A stretch of DNA of 17,515 nt from Bacteroidota bacterium (GCA_023423835.1 JAFAEW010000091.1:1-17515); one strand, 5' to 3'. Counted from the first letter of the stretch, positions 1-7,412 are shown. Notes: a model not told the origin generated them from the letters alone. Numbers and translations are program-made.

Positions 1-546
1 CCTTACATTACTAAAAATCGCTTTTGCTGCTGTACCGTTTGATGATCCAACCAGTAAACCGGCTAAGATTTCATCTTCAAGTTCGATTGCAACCGAATCG
101 GTTTTATAAAGTGCTCCCATTTTGGCAGTTCGAAGGTAAATCATATCTCCCTTTCGTTCAATTTCCAAAACGTCTGCTGCGTCATTTAGAACTTTTTTAA
201 ACTGTCTTCCGTTAAGAGAATAGTTTACGGAAGTTTCCCCTTTTTTTCCGGAAACCAATTGCAGATAATTTTGCCGGTTCTTATCAGAGCGTATCATCAA
301 TCCGAAATAATCTCCCTTCCCGCCGGCAACGAATTTTCCGATGGTACGAATAATAAAATCGCCTTGTAATGGAGTAGTCAAATGCCCGGTCCTGCTGCTC
401 CCCGATTCTACTTCCGCCGTTTGTAACAGGTAGGTTTGTCCCACAGGGTCATAAAACGCCGTTTCTGATCGATCAAAGATGCCCGTGGTTTGACCGTTTG
501 AAAGGACAGCAATGACCAGAAAAAATAGCAGGAGATTTGTTTTCAA
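1..546 (-). CDS. Secreted protein with N-terminal lectin-like (LamG/DUF1349-type) domain, 3' part missing
   Basis: This is an open frame of 182 codons running off the left edge, so only the N-terminal part is present. The upstream in-frame stop is at about 561 and no ATG precedes the signal peptide, so I start at a TTG at 546 (an ATT lies just upstream at 549). Residues 1-18 form a signal peptide (KTN, then a hydrophobic run, then SNG before Q19). Residues 20-182 look like a concanavalin-like beta-sandwich: GIFDRSE, YDPVGQTYLL (33-41 region), QGDFIIRT (61-68), FGLMIRSDKN (81-90) and a closing AIFSNVR. That order resembles the domain at the front of Bacteroidota TolB-like secreted proteins. 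The family is recalled, not searched, and the missing C-terminus could carry beta-propeller repeats or something else. The strand runs away from the respiratory cluster's neighbour at 794, and no functional link to respiration is evident. Confidence 0.72.
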   Translation of the reverse strand, partial: MKTNLLLFFLVIAVLSNGQTTGIFDRSETAFYDPVGQTYLLQTAEVESGSSRTGHLTTPLQGDFIIRTIGKFVAGGKGDYFGLMIRSDKNRQNYLQLVSGKKGETSVNYSLNGRQFKKVLNDAADVLEIERKGDMIYLRTAKMGALYKTDSVAIELEDEILAGLLVGSSNGTAAKAIFSNVR

Positions 547-793
547 AATAATTTTTACTCAATATAATAAAAAATATTTGGCGGATCTTTTAAGGAAATC
601 AGGCGGTGATCGTTTTGGAAAAAATTCCTGAAGGCCGCTTAAACACATTCACCGAGTAATCGAATAAAAACAACGGCTGCGCGGGAAAAGTTTAAAGAAC
701 CTGGTCTGAAGGCCAAATTGACGACAGAAAATTTTATTTTCAAATGAAAACGGATTATTTTTAAGTTGAAACGCATCCTAAAATCTGAAAACA
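547..793. other. Divergent intergenic region, no clear element
   Basis: These 247 bases separate the left-edge secreted protein gene (minus strand) from the small membrane protein gene (plus strand), so they should hold promoters for both. I see no exact TAnnTTTG box in either direction; the nearest on the plus strand is AATATTTG at about 573-580. A 9-base direct repeat, CTGAAGGCC, occurs at 628-636 and 706-714. No tRNA-like fold or convincing terminator is visible. Confidence 0.4.
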
Positions 794-1063
794 ATGTCCG
801 AATATTTTATCATTCTTATCGCACTCGTTTTGCTGTATTACGTTGCAGGTAGCCTGCGACAAAAATTTAAAGTTAAACGGCGTTATCTGATAGCAAGAGA
901 CATTCTCATGGTCTTCGTCTTAATATTGTTGATTCTTTTCTCAGAACGAACGTATACTCCAACTGTCGATTATATTCGATTTGCCTTAACCGGCGTCCTG
1001 GTAATCTATTTCCTCGTGAAGGTTTACAAAGACGTTCAATTAACGAGAAACGAGAAAATTTAG
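794..1063 (+). CDS. Small hypothetical membrane protein, 89 aa
   Basis: I do not recognise this protein. It starts at ATG 794 and ends at TAG. Three hydrophobic stretches are visible at about residues 4-19, 37-50 and 62-76. A basic loop lies between the first two (RQKFKVKRR) and a charged tail (KDVQLTRNEKI) follows the third. This arrangement suggests a three-helix inner membrane protein with the basic loop in the cytoplasm by the positive-inside rule. It stands alone on the plus strand, divergent from the left-edge gene and convergent with the DUF420 gene that ends at 1140. No Shine-Dalgarno-like site is obvious, only an A-rich leader. That it is a real gene is inferred from the coherent membrane topology and the absence of a competing frame. 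Confidence 0.55.
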   Translation: MSEYFIILIALVLLYYVAGSLRQKFKVKRRYLIARDILMVFVLILLILFSERTYTPTVDYIRFALTGVLVIYFLVKVYKDVQLTRNEKI

Positions 1064-1139
1064 TTGGTAAATATTCTGAGAATCCGGATGCTTTAATACA
1101 GGAATTTGTCAGAGAAATTGAAACCGCTTCGACCTTTTC

Positions 1140-1748
1140 TCAGGCGTAATATGGCCGGATCAATAGATAGATTACCGGACCTGAAATGGCCACAAACAGC
1201 CACATCGGGAAAGTGTACCTTGCGAGCTTCTTATGCAATACGTATTCTCCTGTAAGCGATCTGTAAGCGGTAAACAGGATAAAGGGGAGCATTACGGACG
1301 CAAGTAAAATATGCACGGCCAGCAGGATGAGATAAAACGTTCGCCATCCGCCGGCGGCAGCAATTTCTGCCGGAGAAAGAATTCCATTCTGATCGAGGTC
1401 ACCAAATTTTGATTCTCCTGCCAATAGATGATGCAATACGTAGCTAATGAGGAATATCACCGAAAGCGAAAGTGCCGCCGTCATCAGCTTCTTATGTCGC
1501 AGATATTGCTTTCTTTTGACCGAAATGAGTGCAGCGATCAATAAAAAAGCAACCATGCTGTTGATAACGGCATTGATCAGGGCAAAAATATGAATGTCGA
1601 ATCCGGGCCGATATTGAATCTGAATTTTTCCGAGGGCAACGATCGACAAAAATACAATCACGGAAAATATCCATATAAACCACCTGGCTTTCCGGTCATT
1701 TTTTTTCCAGGCGGCCGGCGGCAGCAGATCAGGCATGTTTTTCCTCAT
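1140..1748 (-). CDS. DUF420 membrane protein (CtaM/YozB-like), cytochrome oxidase maturation
   Basis: The protein has 202 residues and about five membrane segments. It matches the DUF420 pattern: HIFALIN (53-59), RHKKLM (84-89), SYVLHHL (102-108), VHILLAS (145-151) and LHKKLARYTFPMWLFVAISG (171-190). DUF420 includes CtaM and YozB, linked to maturation of heme-copper oxidases in Firmicutes; that role is transferred by family and by its place at the end of this oxidase cluster. An extra-membrane loop after the third helix contains DLDQNGILSPAE (117-128), which fits the EF-hand calcium-loop spacing. The annotated ATG at 1748 overlaps the SCO gene by 20 bases. Met5 at 1736 would shorten the overlap to 8 bases, and the sequence does not decide between them. 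It is the last gene of the cluster, and no clear terminator follows. Confidence 0.82.
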   Translation of the reverse strand: MRKNMPDLLPPAAWKKNDRKARWFIWIFSVIVFLSIVALGKIQIQYRPGFDIHIFALINAVINSMVAFLLIAALISVKRKQYLRHKKLMTAALSLSVIFLISYVLHHLLAGESKFGDLDQNGILSPAEIAAAGGWRTFYLILLAVHILLASVMLPFILFTAYRSLTGEYVLHKKLARYTFPMWLFVAISGPVIYLLIRPYYA

Positions 1749-2559
1749 TTTTTCTTCGCTTGGTAAGCATTCGCATTCCGATAATTACAATTACAAAAGT
1801 GATCCCGAAAAAGATGATCATTTCATTCACATTAAACGGCAATCTTTCAGGTTCATTAGGGTCTTTCTCCAACATAAGAATACCGATATCTTCCGATAAT
1901 TGCGCAAGAGAACTTGAATCGAGTCCGTTATAGTATCCTCTGATATGATGATCGCGGTCGATTAAAACAAAACGTTGTGTGTGCGCAAAATCAGGATCAA
2001 GGGGTCCGTCAGAATTGTATTTATCTACTCTTAACTGCTCAAAAATGAAATTGTAAATCGTGTCTTTAGGACCGGTTAAAAACCACCAGTTGTCTGAATT
2101 TGCGCCATGTTTATCGGCATACTTTTTCAATACCGGAACTGAATCCCTTTCAGGATCGATGGTAAAGGATAAGAACTGTACAATGGTAGAATCAGCGAGA
2201 TTCTTACTGAAGCCGCCGGGCCCCTTAATAAATGCCTGCTGCATTTTGGCCATATTCGCAGTGAGTTTCGGGCAAATAGAACCGCAACTGGTAAAAAAGA
2301 AATCGGCAACGATTGCCTTATTCTTTATGTCGTACAAGCTTACGGTGTCGCCAAGTTGATTTTGGAGACGAATATTTTCCACCGTGTGCCAGACCGTATC
2401 GGTGGTCATTTTCCCGTCTACCACTTTGGTAACAATTGAATCGGGAAGATAATGCCGGGGAATTGCCACGGCGCTATCGGCCGCGCCCTTCAAAGTCAGG
2501 TATCCTATTAACGGAACCAGTAATGCAACACAGATTGCCAGTAGAGCCTTCTTATTCAT
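1729..2559 (-). CDS. sco: SCO1/SenC-family copper chaperone for CuA
   Basis: This is a 276-residue thioredoxin-fold protein anchored by an N-terminal helix (about 5-24). The copper site is complete: FFFTSCGSICPK carries Cys92 and Cys96 in the CxxxC motif, and DFAHTQRFVLID carries the distal His193. SCO proteins deliver copper to, or reduce, the CuA site of oxidase subunit II in the periplasm, and coxB lies in the same cluster. Unusually there is a second hydrophobic helix at the C-terminus (about 246-263, MIIFFGITFVIVIIGM), followed by a basic tail (KRRKNEEKHA). This makes it a double-anchored protein with both ends probably cytoplasmic. The gene overlaps the following DUF420 gene, which suggests translational coupling. 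Its ATG lies 10 bases after a hairpin with a T-rich flank. Confidence 0.93.
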   Translation of the reverse strand: MNKKALLAICVALLVPLIGYLTLKGAADSAVAIPRHYLPDSIVTKVVDGKMTTDTVWHTVENIRLQNQLGDTVSLYDIKNKAIVADFFFTSCGSICPKLTANMAKMQQAFIKGPGGFSKNLADSTIVQFLSFTIDPERDSVPVLKKYADKHGANSDNWWFLTGPKDTIYNFIFEQLRVDKYNSDGPLDPDFAHTQRFVLIDRDHHIRGYYNGLDSSSLAQLSEDIGILMLEKDPNEPERLPFNVNEMIIFFGITFVIVIIGMRMLTKRRKNEEKHA

Positions 2560-2568
2560 AAATTATAA

Positions 2569-2594
2569 AACCACCGTTTTACCGATGGTTTTTT
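2569..2594 (-). terminator. Possible intrinsic terminator or attenuator between subunit IV and sco
   Basis: The arms are AACCACCG (2569-2576) and CGATGGTT (2583-2590) around a 6-base loop, with one internal mismatch. On the minus strand the stem is followed by TTTATAATT immediately before the sco ATG. On the plus strand it is followed by TTTTATT. The stem is short, so partial termination or mRNA processing is as likely as full termination. Confidence 0.35.
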
Positions 2595-2674
2595 ATTAAA
2601 GAATTTATAAAACAGATTTACATACTTCATGTCTCACAACACCTTATTCAAAACAAAGGCAATTGCCGGCAAAG

Positions 2675-3103
2675 CTACTGAAGATTGTGATTCTTTTCCG
2701 GAGTTTTTTGCGGTTCATGTTCCACCGGTGTCATCTTCGTACTGGTGTGTTCCTTATAGAAGAAATCATACCGGTTTTTCAGACTATTGTACGAATGCCC
2801 GTCGCCCAAAAATGCAAGAACAAACCAGATAAACAAAAGCATTGGTACCGCTATTGACATAATCATTGTTCTTATCTCATGTTTCAGGTGCATGAAATAG
2901 GCAATTATGTAAAACGCTTTCCAAAGCATGAGAATAATGATAACTCCCTTAATGAAATAATGGAATGTATCTACCGGCATTCCAATCATCGCCAGACCGA
3001 GTGCCAGCTCAATGATGGTAAGAACACTGAGATAAATCGTTATCTTCCAGATTTCTCTTACTGCCGCCTTATTATGTACTTCAATTGTTTGTGCGTTATC
3101 CAT
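2675..3103 (-). CDS. coxD: Cytochrome c oxidase subunit IV (prokaryotic type)
   Basis: This 142-residue protein has three membrane helices (about 20-41, 50-72 and 80-99), the layout of the prokaryotic cytochrome oxidase subunit IV family (COX4_pro, CtaF/CoxD). The conserved core WKAFYIIAYFMHLKHE (61-76), joining the second helix to the following loop, is clear. The family is an accessory subunit of aa3/caa3 oxidases with no metal centre and is thought to stabilise the complex. After the third helix comes a hydrophilic tail of about 40 residues (DGHSYNSL to EKNHNLQ), somewhat long for the family. It lies 22 bases after the subunit III gene. A 115-base gap separates it from sco, the largest gap in the cluster. 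Confidence 0.87.
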   Translation of the reverse strand: MDNAQTIEVHNKAAVREIWKITIYLSVLTIIELALGLAMIGMPVDTFHYFIKGVIIILMLWKAFYIIAYFMHLKHEIRTMIMSIAVPMLLFIWFVLAFLGDGHSYNSLKNRYDFFYKEHTSTKMTPVEHEPQKTPEKNHNLQ

Positions 3104-3125
3104 TTCCGTGAGTTTCTTTAGTAAT

Positions 3126-3803
3126 TTAAATCAAATAAAAGCAGGTAAAAACAAATACCCAAACCAGATCAACGAAATGCCAGTAAAGTCCGGCCTTTTC
3201 GATCATGAGATAATGCCCTCTCTGTTCAAACTTGTCCATCAGCGTCATTACCAGCATCACAATATTTACGACCACTCCTGAGAACACGTGAAATCCATGA
3301 AATCCGGTAATCGTGAAAAAGAAGTTTGTGAAATTGGGGGATGAAATGGTGCCATCGGCATTAGGAAAAGGATTTCTTCCCCACCATGCACCTTCATGAT
3401 ACAGGTGCGACCATTCCCAGGTTTGACAAAGCAAAAATGCCAATCCGCCAATGATTGTGAGGGTCAGATATTTTACCACGCCCTTTTTGTTCATCAGTTT
3501 GCCTTCATGCACTGCCAGCACCATCGTTACGGAGCTTAAGATCAAAATGAAGGTCATGATACTTACAAAAACGAGCGGAGCATTCTGACCTCCCGGATAA
3601 GTATTAAAAACGTGGTTTGGATCAGGCCAGCCATTCGTTGCAAAACGGGTAGTTCCGTAGGCGATCAGTAATCCTCCGAATGTGAAGGAATCGCTCATAA
3701 GAAAATACCACATCATTATTTTCCCATATTCTACCCTGAAGGGACTTTTTCCACCACTCCATAATTTAGTGGTCTCAGCGCCAAGTGCAGTTGTTGAAGC
3801 CAT
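3126..3803 (-). CDS. coxC: Cytochrome c oxidase subunit III, first paralogue (canonical features)
   Basis: The 225-residue protein has about five membrane helices, matching bacterial five-helix subunit III, which lacks the first two helices of the seven-helix form. Family marks are QTWEWSHLYHEG (127-138), the TGFHGFHVFSG block with His169 and His172, Glu202, and LYWHFVDLVWVFVF (206-219). An acidic residue, Asp38, sits in FLMSDSFTFGG. By hand alignment this is the place of the DCCD-reactive glutamate of mitochondrial subunit III. Subunit III binds no metal but stabilises the catalytic core and proton uptake. This gene is the downstream member of a tandem pair, followed after 22 bases by subunit IV. 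Its ATG at 3803 begins MASTTALGAETT. Confidence 0.92.
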   Translation of the reverse strand: MASTTALGAETTKLWSGGKSPFRVEYGKIMMWYFLMSDSFTFGGLLIAYGTTRFATNGWPDPNHVFNTYPGGQNAPLVFVSIMTFILILSSVTMVLAVHEGKLMNKKGVVKYLTLTIIGGLAFLLCQTWEWSHLYHEGAWWGRNPFPNADGTISSPNFTNFFFTITGFHGFHVFSGVVVNIVMLVMTLMDKFEQRGHYLMIEKAGLYWHFVDLVWVFVFTCFYLI

Positions 3804-3886
3804 AATATTAATTCTTCGTTTGCAAATTTATTTTTTCAATTTATATTCCTGCCAGATTTTTCAGGTTCACCGGTCATTCAATTTAA

Positions 3887-4465
3887 TTAATGCATCACGT
3901 ATAAAAACACGAAGAGATAAATCCAGAGAATATCTACGAAATGCCAGTAAATACACGCCAGTTCGATTGGCATTGAACTGTAGCTCTTTACCTTTTTATT
4001 GAAAGCCTTTAAAAATATCGTCATCAGCACAACAACTCCTCCCAACACGTGCAACACGTGCAATCCGATAATGATCACGAGAAAAGAAGCTGCCGGATTG
4101 CTCCCATGTCCCAACAATTGTATGCCATGTGAGCCCAGATAGGAAAATCCGATGAACTGCATGATTGCAAACAGTACACCCAGCGCCGCGGTGATAGAGA
4201 TCAGCACGCGGTACCTTTTCATTTCCCGGGCCTTAAATGATTTGAGCGCAAGGTGAATGGTAAGACTGCTGAACAGGATGACAACAGTAGATGAAATAAA
4301 AATTGAGGGCATATGAAAATGCAACCAATTTTCCTGATTACTCCTAACTATATACGCACTTGTTAACCCGGCAAACATCATAATGATGCTTGCCATGGTT
4401 ACCCACAGCAAAAATTTATGCGGATGAATTCTTGTTCTTTGACTGCTCACTGTTGTCGTTATCAC
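3887..4465 (-). CDS. Cytochrome c oxidase subunit III-like protein, second paralogue
   Basis: The 192-residue protein has about five membrane helices and belongs to the subunit III superfamily. It keeps IIGLHVLHVLGGVV (132-145, His136 and His139), Glu168 and CIYWHFVDILWIYLF (171-185). It is 33 residues shorter than its neighbour and has lost several core marks. The TWEW segment corresponds to QFIGF here, and the position of Asp38 in the neighbour is Ile27 (ASIIMMFAGL) by hand alignment. Both copies lie between cyoE and subunit IV, so it probably belongs to the same oxidase, either as a second subunit III-like component or as an assembly partner. Functional divergence is inferred from residue loss alone. 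The start is ATG 4465, 60 bases after cyoE ends. Confidence 0.88.
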   Translation of the reverse strand: MITTTVSSQRTRIHPHKFLLWVTMASIIMMFAGLTSAYIVRSNQENWLHFHMPSIFISSTVVILFSSLTIHLALKSFKAREMKRYRVLISITAALGVLFAIMQFIGFSYLGSHGIQLLGHGSNPAASFLVIIIGLHVLHVLGGVVVLMTIFLKAFNKKVKSYSSMPIELACIYWHFVDILWIYLFVFLYVMH

Positions 4466-4525
4466 GGTTGAAATATTTTAACTCAAATGTACTCTAAAAA
4501 TTTTAACGAATTCTATTTATTCCGC

Positions 4526-5479
4526 CTAAGTACTCAAAAACGGAATATGCACTTTGTCTGCCAGCAATACTAAAAACACGATTGGCAAATAAATATAACT
4601 GCTAAACATCACCCTTCGTGCAGCCTTAACGTCCAGTTCGATATAAAGTCTTACACACTGAACCACCAGCCAAATGTTTGCGGCCAAAACGATCCAGAGA
4701 CTTATGTATCCCGAGATGTCGAAATAAAACGGCAACAATCCGAAAGGAATCATCATAACCGCATACGCAATCCCCTGCAAAGCAATCATACGTGTAGGCG
4801 CGCCGCCTCCGGGCAATAATTTGAAACCCGCTTTGCTATAATCGTTGTGTGCCAGCCAGGCTATTGCCCAGAAATGTGGAAATTGCCACAGAAACTGAAT
4901 TCCAAATAAAACCCAACCCGCGCCATTCGAAATGTGTGTTCCCTCGATCGTTGCAAAAGGACTGATGATGCCCGTTGCCGCCACCCATCCTATTAAACAG
5001 GGCAAAGCACCGGGAAACGCTCCCACAAAAACCGAAATGGAACTCACCTTCTTCAAGGGCGTATAAATAAATGCATACAGGAAAATACTGAAGGCCGAGA
5101 GCAGTGCAGAATTCAAATTGAAGAATTCATACATAATCCACACCCCGGCAAGACCCGCTATAAAAGCGAAAGTATAAGCTTCCTGTTGCGACATTCTTCC
5201 CGACGCCACCGGTCGGCCGGCCGTACGTCGCATTAATGCATCCGTATTTTTTTCCGAAGCCTGGTTAATGGCATTTGCGCTACCCGTAATCAACATTCCG
5301 GCAACAAACAAGAGGACGATCATTTTGAAATCGAATCCCAATATGTTTGGCGCCAGCAAGTAACAGATAACGCAGGAAAACACCACCATAAAGCTCAGCG
5401 AGAACTTTATCAGAAGAAGGTAATCCTTTATTTTACCAGACAGTGAAAATGAGGTCGTTAAATTGCCCGAATGCGTCAT
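4526..5479 (-). CDS. cyoE: Protoheme IX farnesyltransferase (heme O synthase)
   Basis: This is a 317-residue UbiA-superfamily membrane prenyltransferase with about nine helices. It adds a farnesyl group to protoheme to make heme O, the precursor of heme A for the oxidase. Visible marks are the first polar loop NAINQASEKNTDALMRRT (69-86) leading into GRPVASGRM, with Asp80 and Arg84/85; YTPLKK (139-144); and the second polar loop LAHNDYSKAG (209-218) before FKLLP. The length is typical. It sits between coxA and the subunit III genes. Heme A synthase (ctaA) is not in the window, so the final heme type cannot be settled here. A strong inverted repeat lies in the 102-base gap before it. Confidence 0.95.
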   Translation of the reverse strand: MTHSGNLTTSFSLSGKIKDYLLLIKFSLSFMVVFSCVICYLLAPNILGFDFKMIVLLFVAGMLITGSANAINQASEKNTDALMRRTAGRPVASGRMSQQEAYTFAFIAGLAGVWIMYEFFNLNSALLSAFSIFLYAFIYTPLKKVSSISVFVGAFPGALPCLIGWVAATGIISPFATIEGTHISNGAGWVLFGIQFLWQFPHFWAIAWLAHNDYSKAGFKLLPGGGAPTRMIALQGIAYAVMMIPFGLLPFYFDISGYISLWIVLAANIWLVVQCVRLYIELDVKAARRVMFSSYIYLPIVFLVLLADKVHIPFLST

Positions 5480-5527
5480 CTGATTGAAAAGTGAGAAAAG
5501 TTGATTTTTTTCTCCTCTTGTTTTATA

Positions 5528-5556
5528 TCATAATGCCCTTGGTACGGGCATTATGA
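5528..5556. repeat. Perfect 11-bp inverted repeat between coxA and cyoE
   Basis: The arms are TCATAATGCCC (5528-5538) and GGGCATTATGA (5546-5556), with a 7-base spacer and no mismatch. It lies inside the 102-base gap between the coxA stop (5582) and the cyoE start (5479). The minus-strand transcript would form a stable hairpin followed by TATAAAACAAG, which is not a real U-tract. It is therefore more likely an mRNA processing or stability element, or a protein-binding site, than an intrinsic terminator. Confidence 0.8.
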
Positions 5557-5581
5557 CGGATGATAAGTTCTATTTCAAAGA

Positions 5582-7402
5582 TTAATGTGTACTCTCTTCT
5601 TCGCCAACAGGCGTTGTTTGCGGAATGAAATCAATTCCATCTTTTCCGTAATCATAAGGCCATCTGTGCACCTCAGGAATTTCGCCCGGCCAGTTGCCAT
5701 GGATGGCGTGGATTGGCGTGGTCCATTCAAGCGTATTCGCTTTCCACGGATTCATTGTAGTAACCCTTCTGCCTTTGAAGATTGAATAGAAGAAATTGAA
5801 CAGGAACAGTATCTGAACTGCAAAGGTTATTACCGCACAGAAGCTGATGAAGGTATTCATCCCCTGGAATTCCTTGAAACTTTCCCATGCACTGTAATCG
5901 TAATACCTCCTTGGCATTCCCGCCAGGCCCTGGTAGTGCATCGGCCAGAAAATAAGGTAAGCACCCACCATTGTCAGCCAAAAATGTATATAGGCAAGCG
6001 TATTATTCATGTATCGCCCAAACATTTTCGGAAACCAGTGATAGATTCCGGCAAACATTCCAAATACACCCGCAACGCCCATCACAAGGTGAAAGTGTGC
6101 GATGATGAAATAGGTATCGTGAATATGAAAGTCGATAGCAGAATTTCCCATCCAGATACCCGTCAATCCTCCGGAAATAAACATACTCACGAATCCGATG
6201 GCAAATAGCATTGCCGGTGTAAAATGAATATTACCTCTCCAAAGAGTCGTAAGCCAGTTAAATGTTTTAATAGCCGAAGGCACCGCAATCAGCAAAGTCA
6301 GCAACACGAAGATCGATCCGAGGAACGGATTCATTCCTGAAACAAACATATGGTGCGCCCAAACGAGGAACGAAAGAATTGCGATTCCAAATAAAGATCC
6401 AACCATCGCAATGTATCCGAAGATCGGTTTGCGGGCATTCACACTCATTACCTCCGATACGATTCCCATACCCGGCAGGATTACAATATATACTTCCGGA
6501 TGCCCGAGAAACCAGAAAAGATGTTGATACAGAATAGCATTTCCGCCTTCATTTGGAAGTGCTCCGATTCCGTTGATGAAGATATCAGAAAGATAAAAAC
6601 TAGTTCCGAAGTTGCGGTCGAAGATCAGCAGGATTACGCCCGAAAGCAAAACCGGGAAGCTTAATATTCCAAGAACGGCAGTGAAAAATAATCCCCAGAT
6701 GGTCAAAGGAAGACGGGTCATGCTCATTCCTTTGGTACGCATATTAAGGATGGTACTCACATAGTTAAGTCCGGCCATAAGCTGCGAGACAATAAATAAT
6801 CCCATTGAAATCAGCCAAAGGTCCATTCCCATTTTCGATCCCGGCGACGCACTTCCGATTGCACTTAAAGGCGGATAGGCAGTCCAGCCACCGGCCGCAG
6901 GTCCTGTCTCTACAAACAGCGATGACATCATGATCACACTTGCGATAAAGAAGATCCAGTAGCTGAGCATGTTTAAAAATGGTGATGCCATGTCTCTTGC
7001 TCCCACTTGCAGAGGGATCAGGTAATTTGAAAAGGTTCCGCTTAATCCCGCCGTGAGCACAAAAAAGATCATGATCGTTCCATGCATGGTTACGAGAGCA
7101 TAATATCCTTCTGCCGACAGGTGTCCTCCTTTAGCCCATTTTCCCAGTAAGGTTTCCAATATGGGAAACGAAGTTTCAGGATAACCGAGTTGTATTCTGA
7201 ATAAAACCGACATTAACCCACCTATAAAAGCCCAGATGATACCGGTGATCAGAAATTGCTTTGAGATCATTTTATGGTCGGTGGAGAAAATATATTTGGT
7301 AATAAAACTTTGATAATGGTGGTGGTCATGATGCTCCTGGTAATGGATCTCCTGGGGAACCGCCACGCCAACGTTTGTATTTAAAGCTGCATCATTATTC
7401 AT
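5582..7402 (-). CDS. coxA: Cytochrome c oxidase subunit I (heme-copper oxidase, A1-like)
   Basis: The 606-residue catalytic subunit reduces O2 at heme a3-CuB and pumps protons. All expected ligands are visible: His107 (MHGT) and His438 for low-spin heme a, His436 for heme a3, and His301, His350 and His351 for CuB. The His-Tyr pair is in GHPEVY (Tyr305), and HIHDTYFIIAHFH spans 426-438. The D-channel residues Asp137 (GARDMA), Asn126, Asn144 and Glu303 and the K-channel Lys379 (AVPSAIKTF) are all present, which fits an A1-type proton pump. The N-terminus is His-rich (HYQEHHDHHHY, 20-30), a pattern I recall from other Bacteroidota. It follows coxB by 42 bases with a small inverted repeat in the gap. 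Start ATG 7402. Confidence 0.97.
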   Translation of the reverse strand: MNNDAALNTNVGVAVPQEIHYQEHHDHHHYQSFITKYIFSTDHKMISKQFLITGIIWAFIGGLMSVLFRIQLGYPETSFPILETLLGKWAKGGHLSAEGYYALVTMHGTIMIFFVLTAGLSGTFSNYLIPLQVGARDMASPFLNMLSYWIFFIASVIMMSSLFVETGPAAGGWTAYPPLSAIGSASPGSKMGMDLWLISMGLFIVSQLMAGLNYVSTILNMRTKGMSMTRLPLTIWGLFFTAVLGILSFPVLLSGVILLIFDRNFGTSFYLSDIFINGIGALPNEGGNAILYQHLFWFLGHPEVYIVILPGMGIVSEVMSVNARKPIFGYIAMVGSLFGIAILSFLVWAHHMFVSGMNPFLGSIFVLLTLLIAVPSAIKTFNWLTTLWRGNIHFTPAMLFAIGFVSMFISGGLTGIWMGNSAIDFHIHDTYFIIAHFHLVMGVAGVFGMFAGIYHWFPKMFGRYMNNTLAYIHFWLTMVGAYLIFWPMHYQGLAGMPRRYYDYSAWESFKEFQGMNTFISFCAVITFAVQILFLFNFFYSIFKGRRVTTMNPWKANTLEWTTPIHAIHGNWPGEIPEVHRWPYDYGKDGIDFIPQTTPVGEEESTH

Positions 7403-7412
7403 ATCTTAAGAT

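Noticed and set aside
628..714. Direct repeat CTGAAGGCC (628-636 and 706-714)
   Set aside because: Nine bases, two copies, no flanking mobile-element marks; too short to interpret.
2658..2672. Overlapping palindromes GGCAATTGCC and TTGCCGGCAA just after subunit IV
   Set aside because: With a usable loop only about three base pairs remain, so no stable terminator; short GC palindromes are easily chance.
3823..3830. TAAATTTG on the minus strand, a match to TAnnTTTG upstream of the first subunit III gene
   Set aside because: No TTG at the expected -33 distance, an AT-rich setting, and it would leave a leader of only about 13 bases; likely chance.
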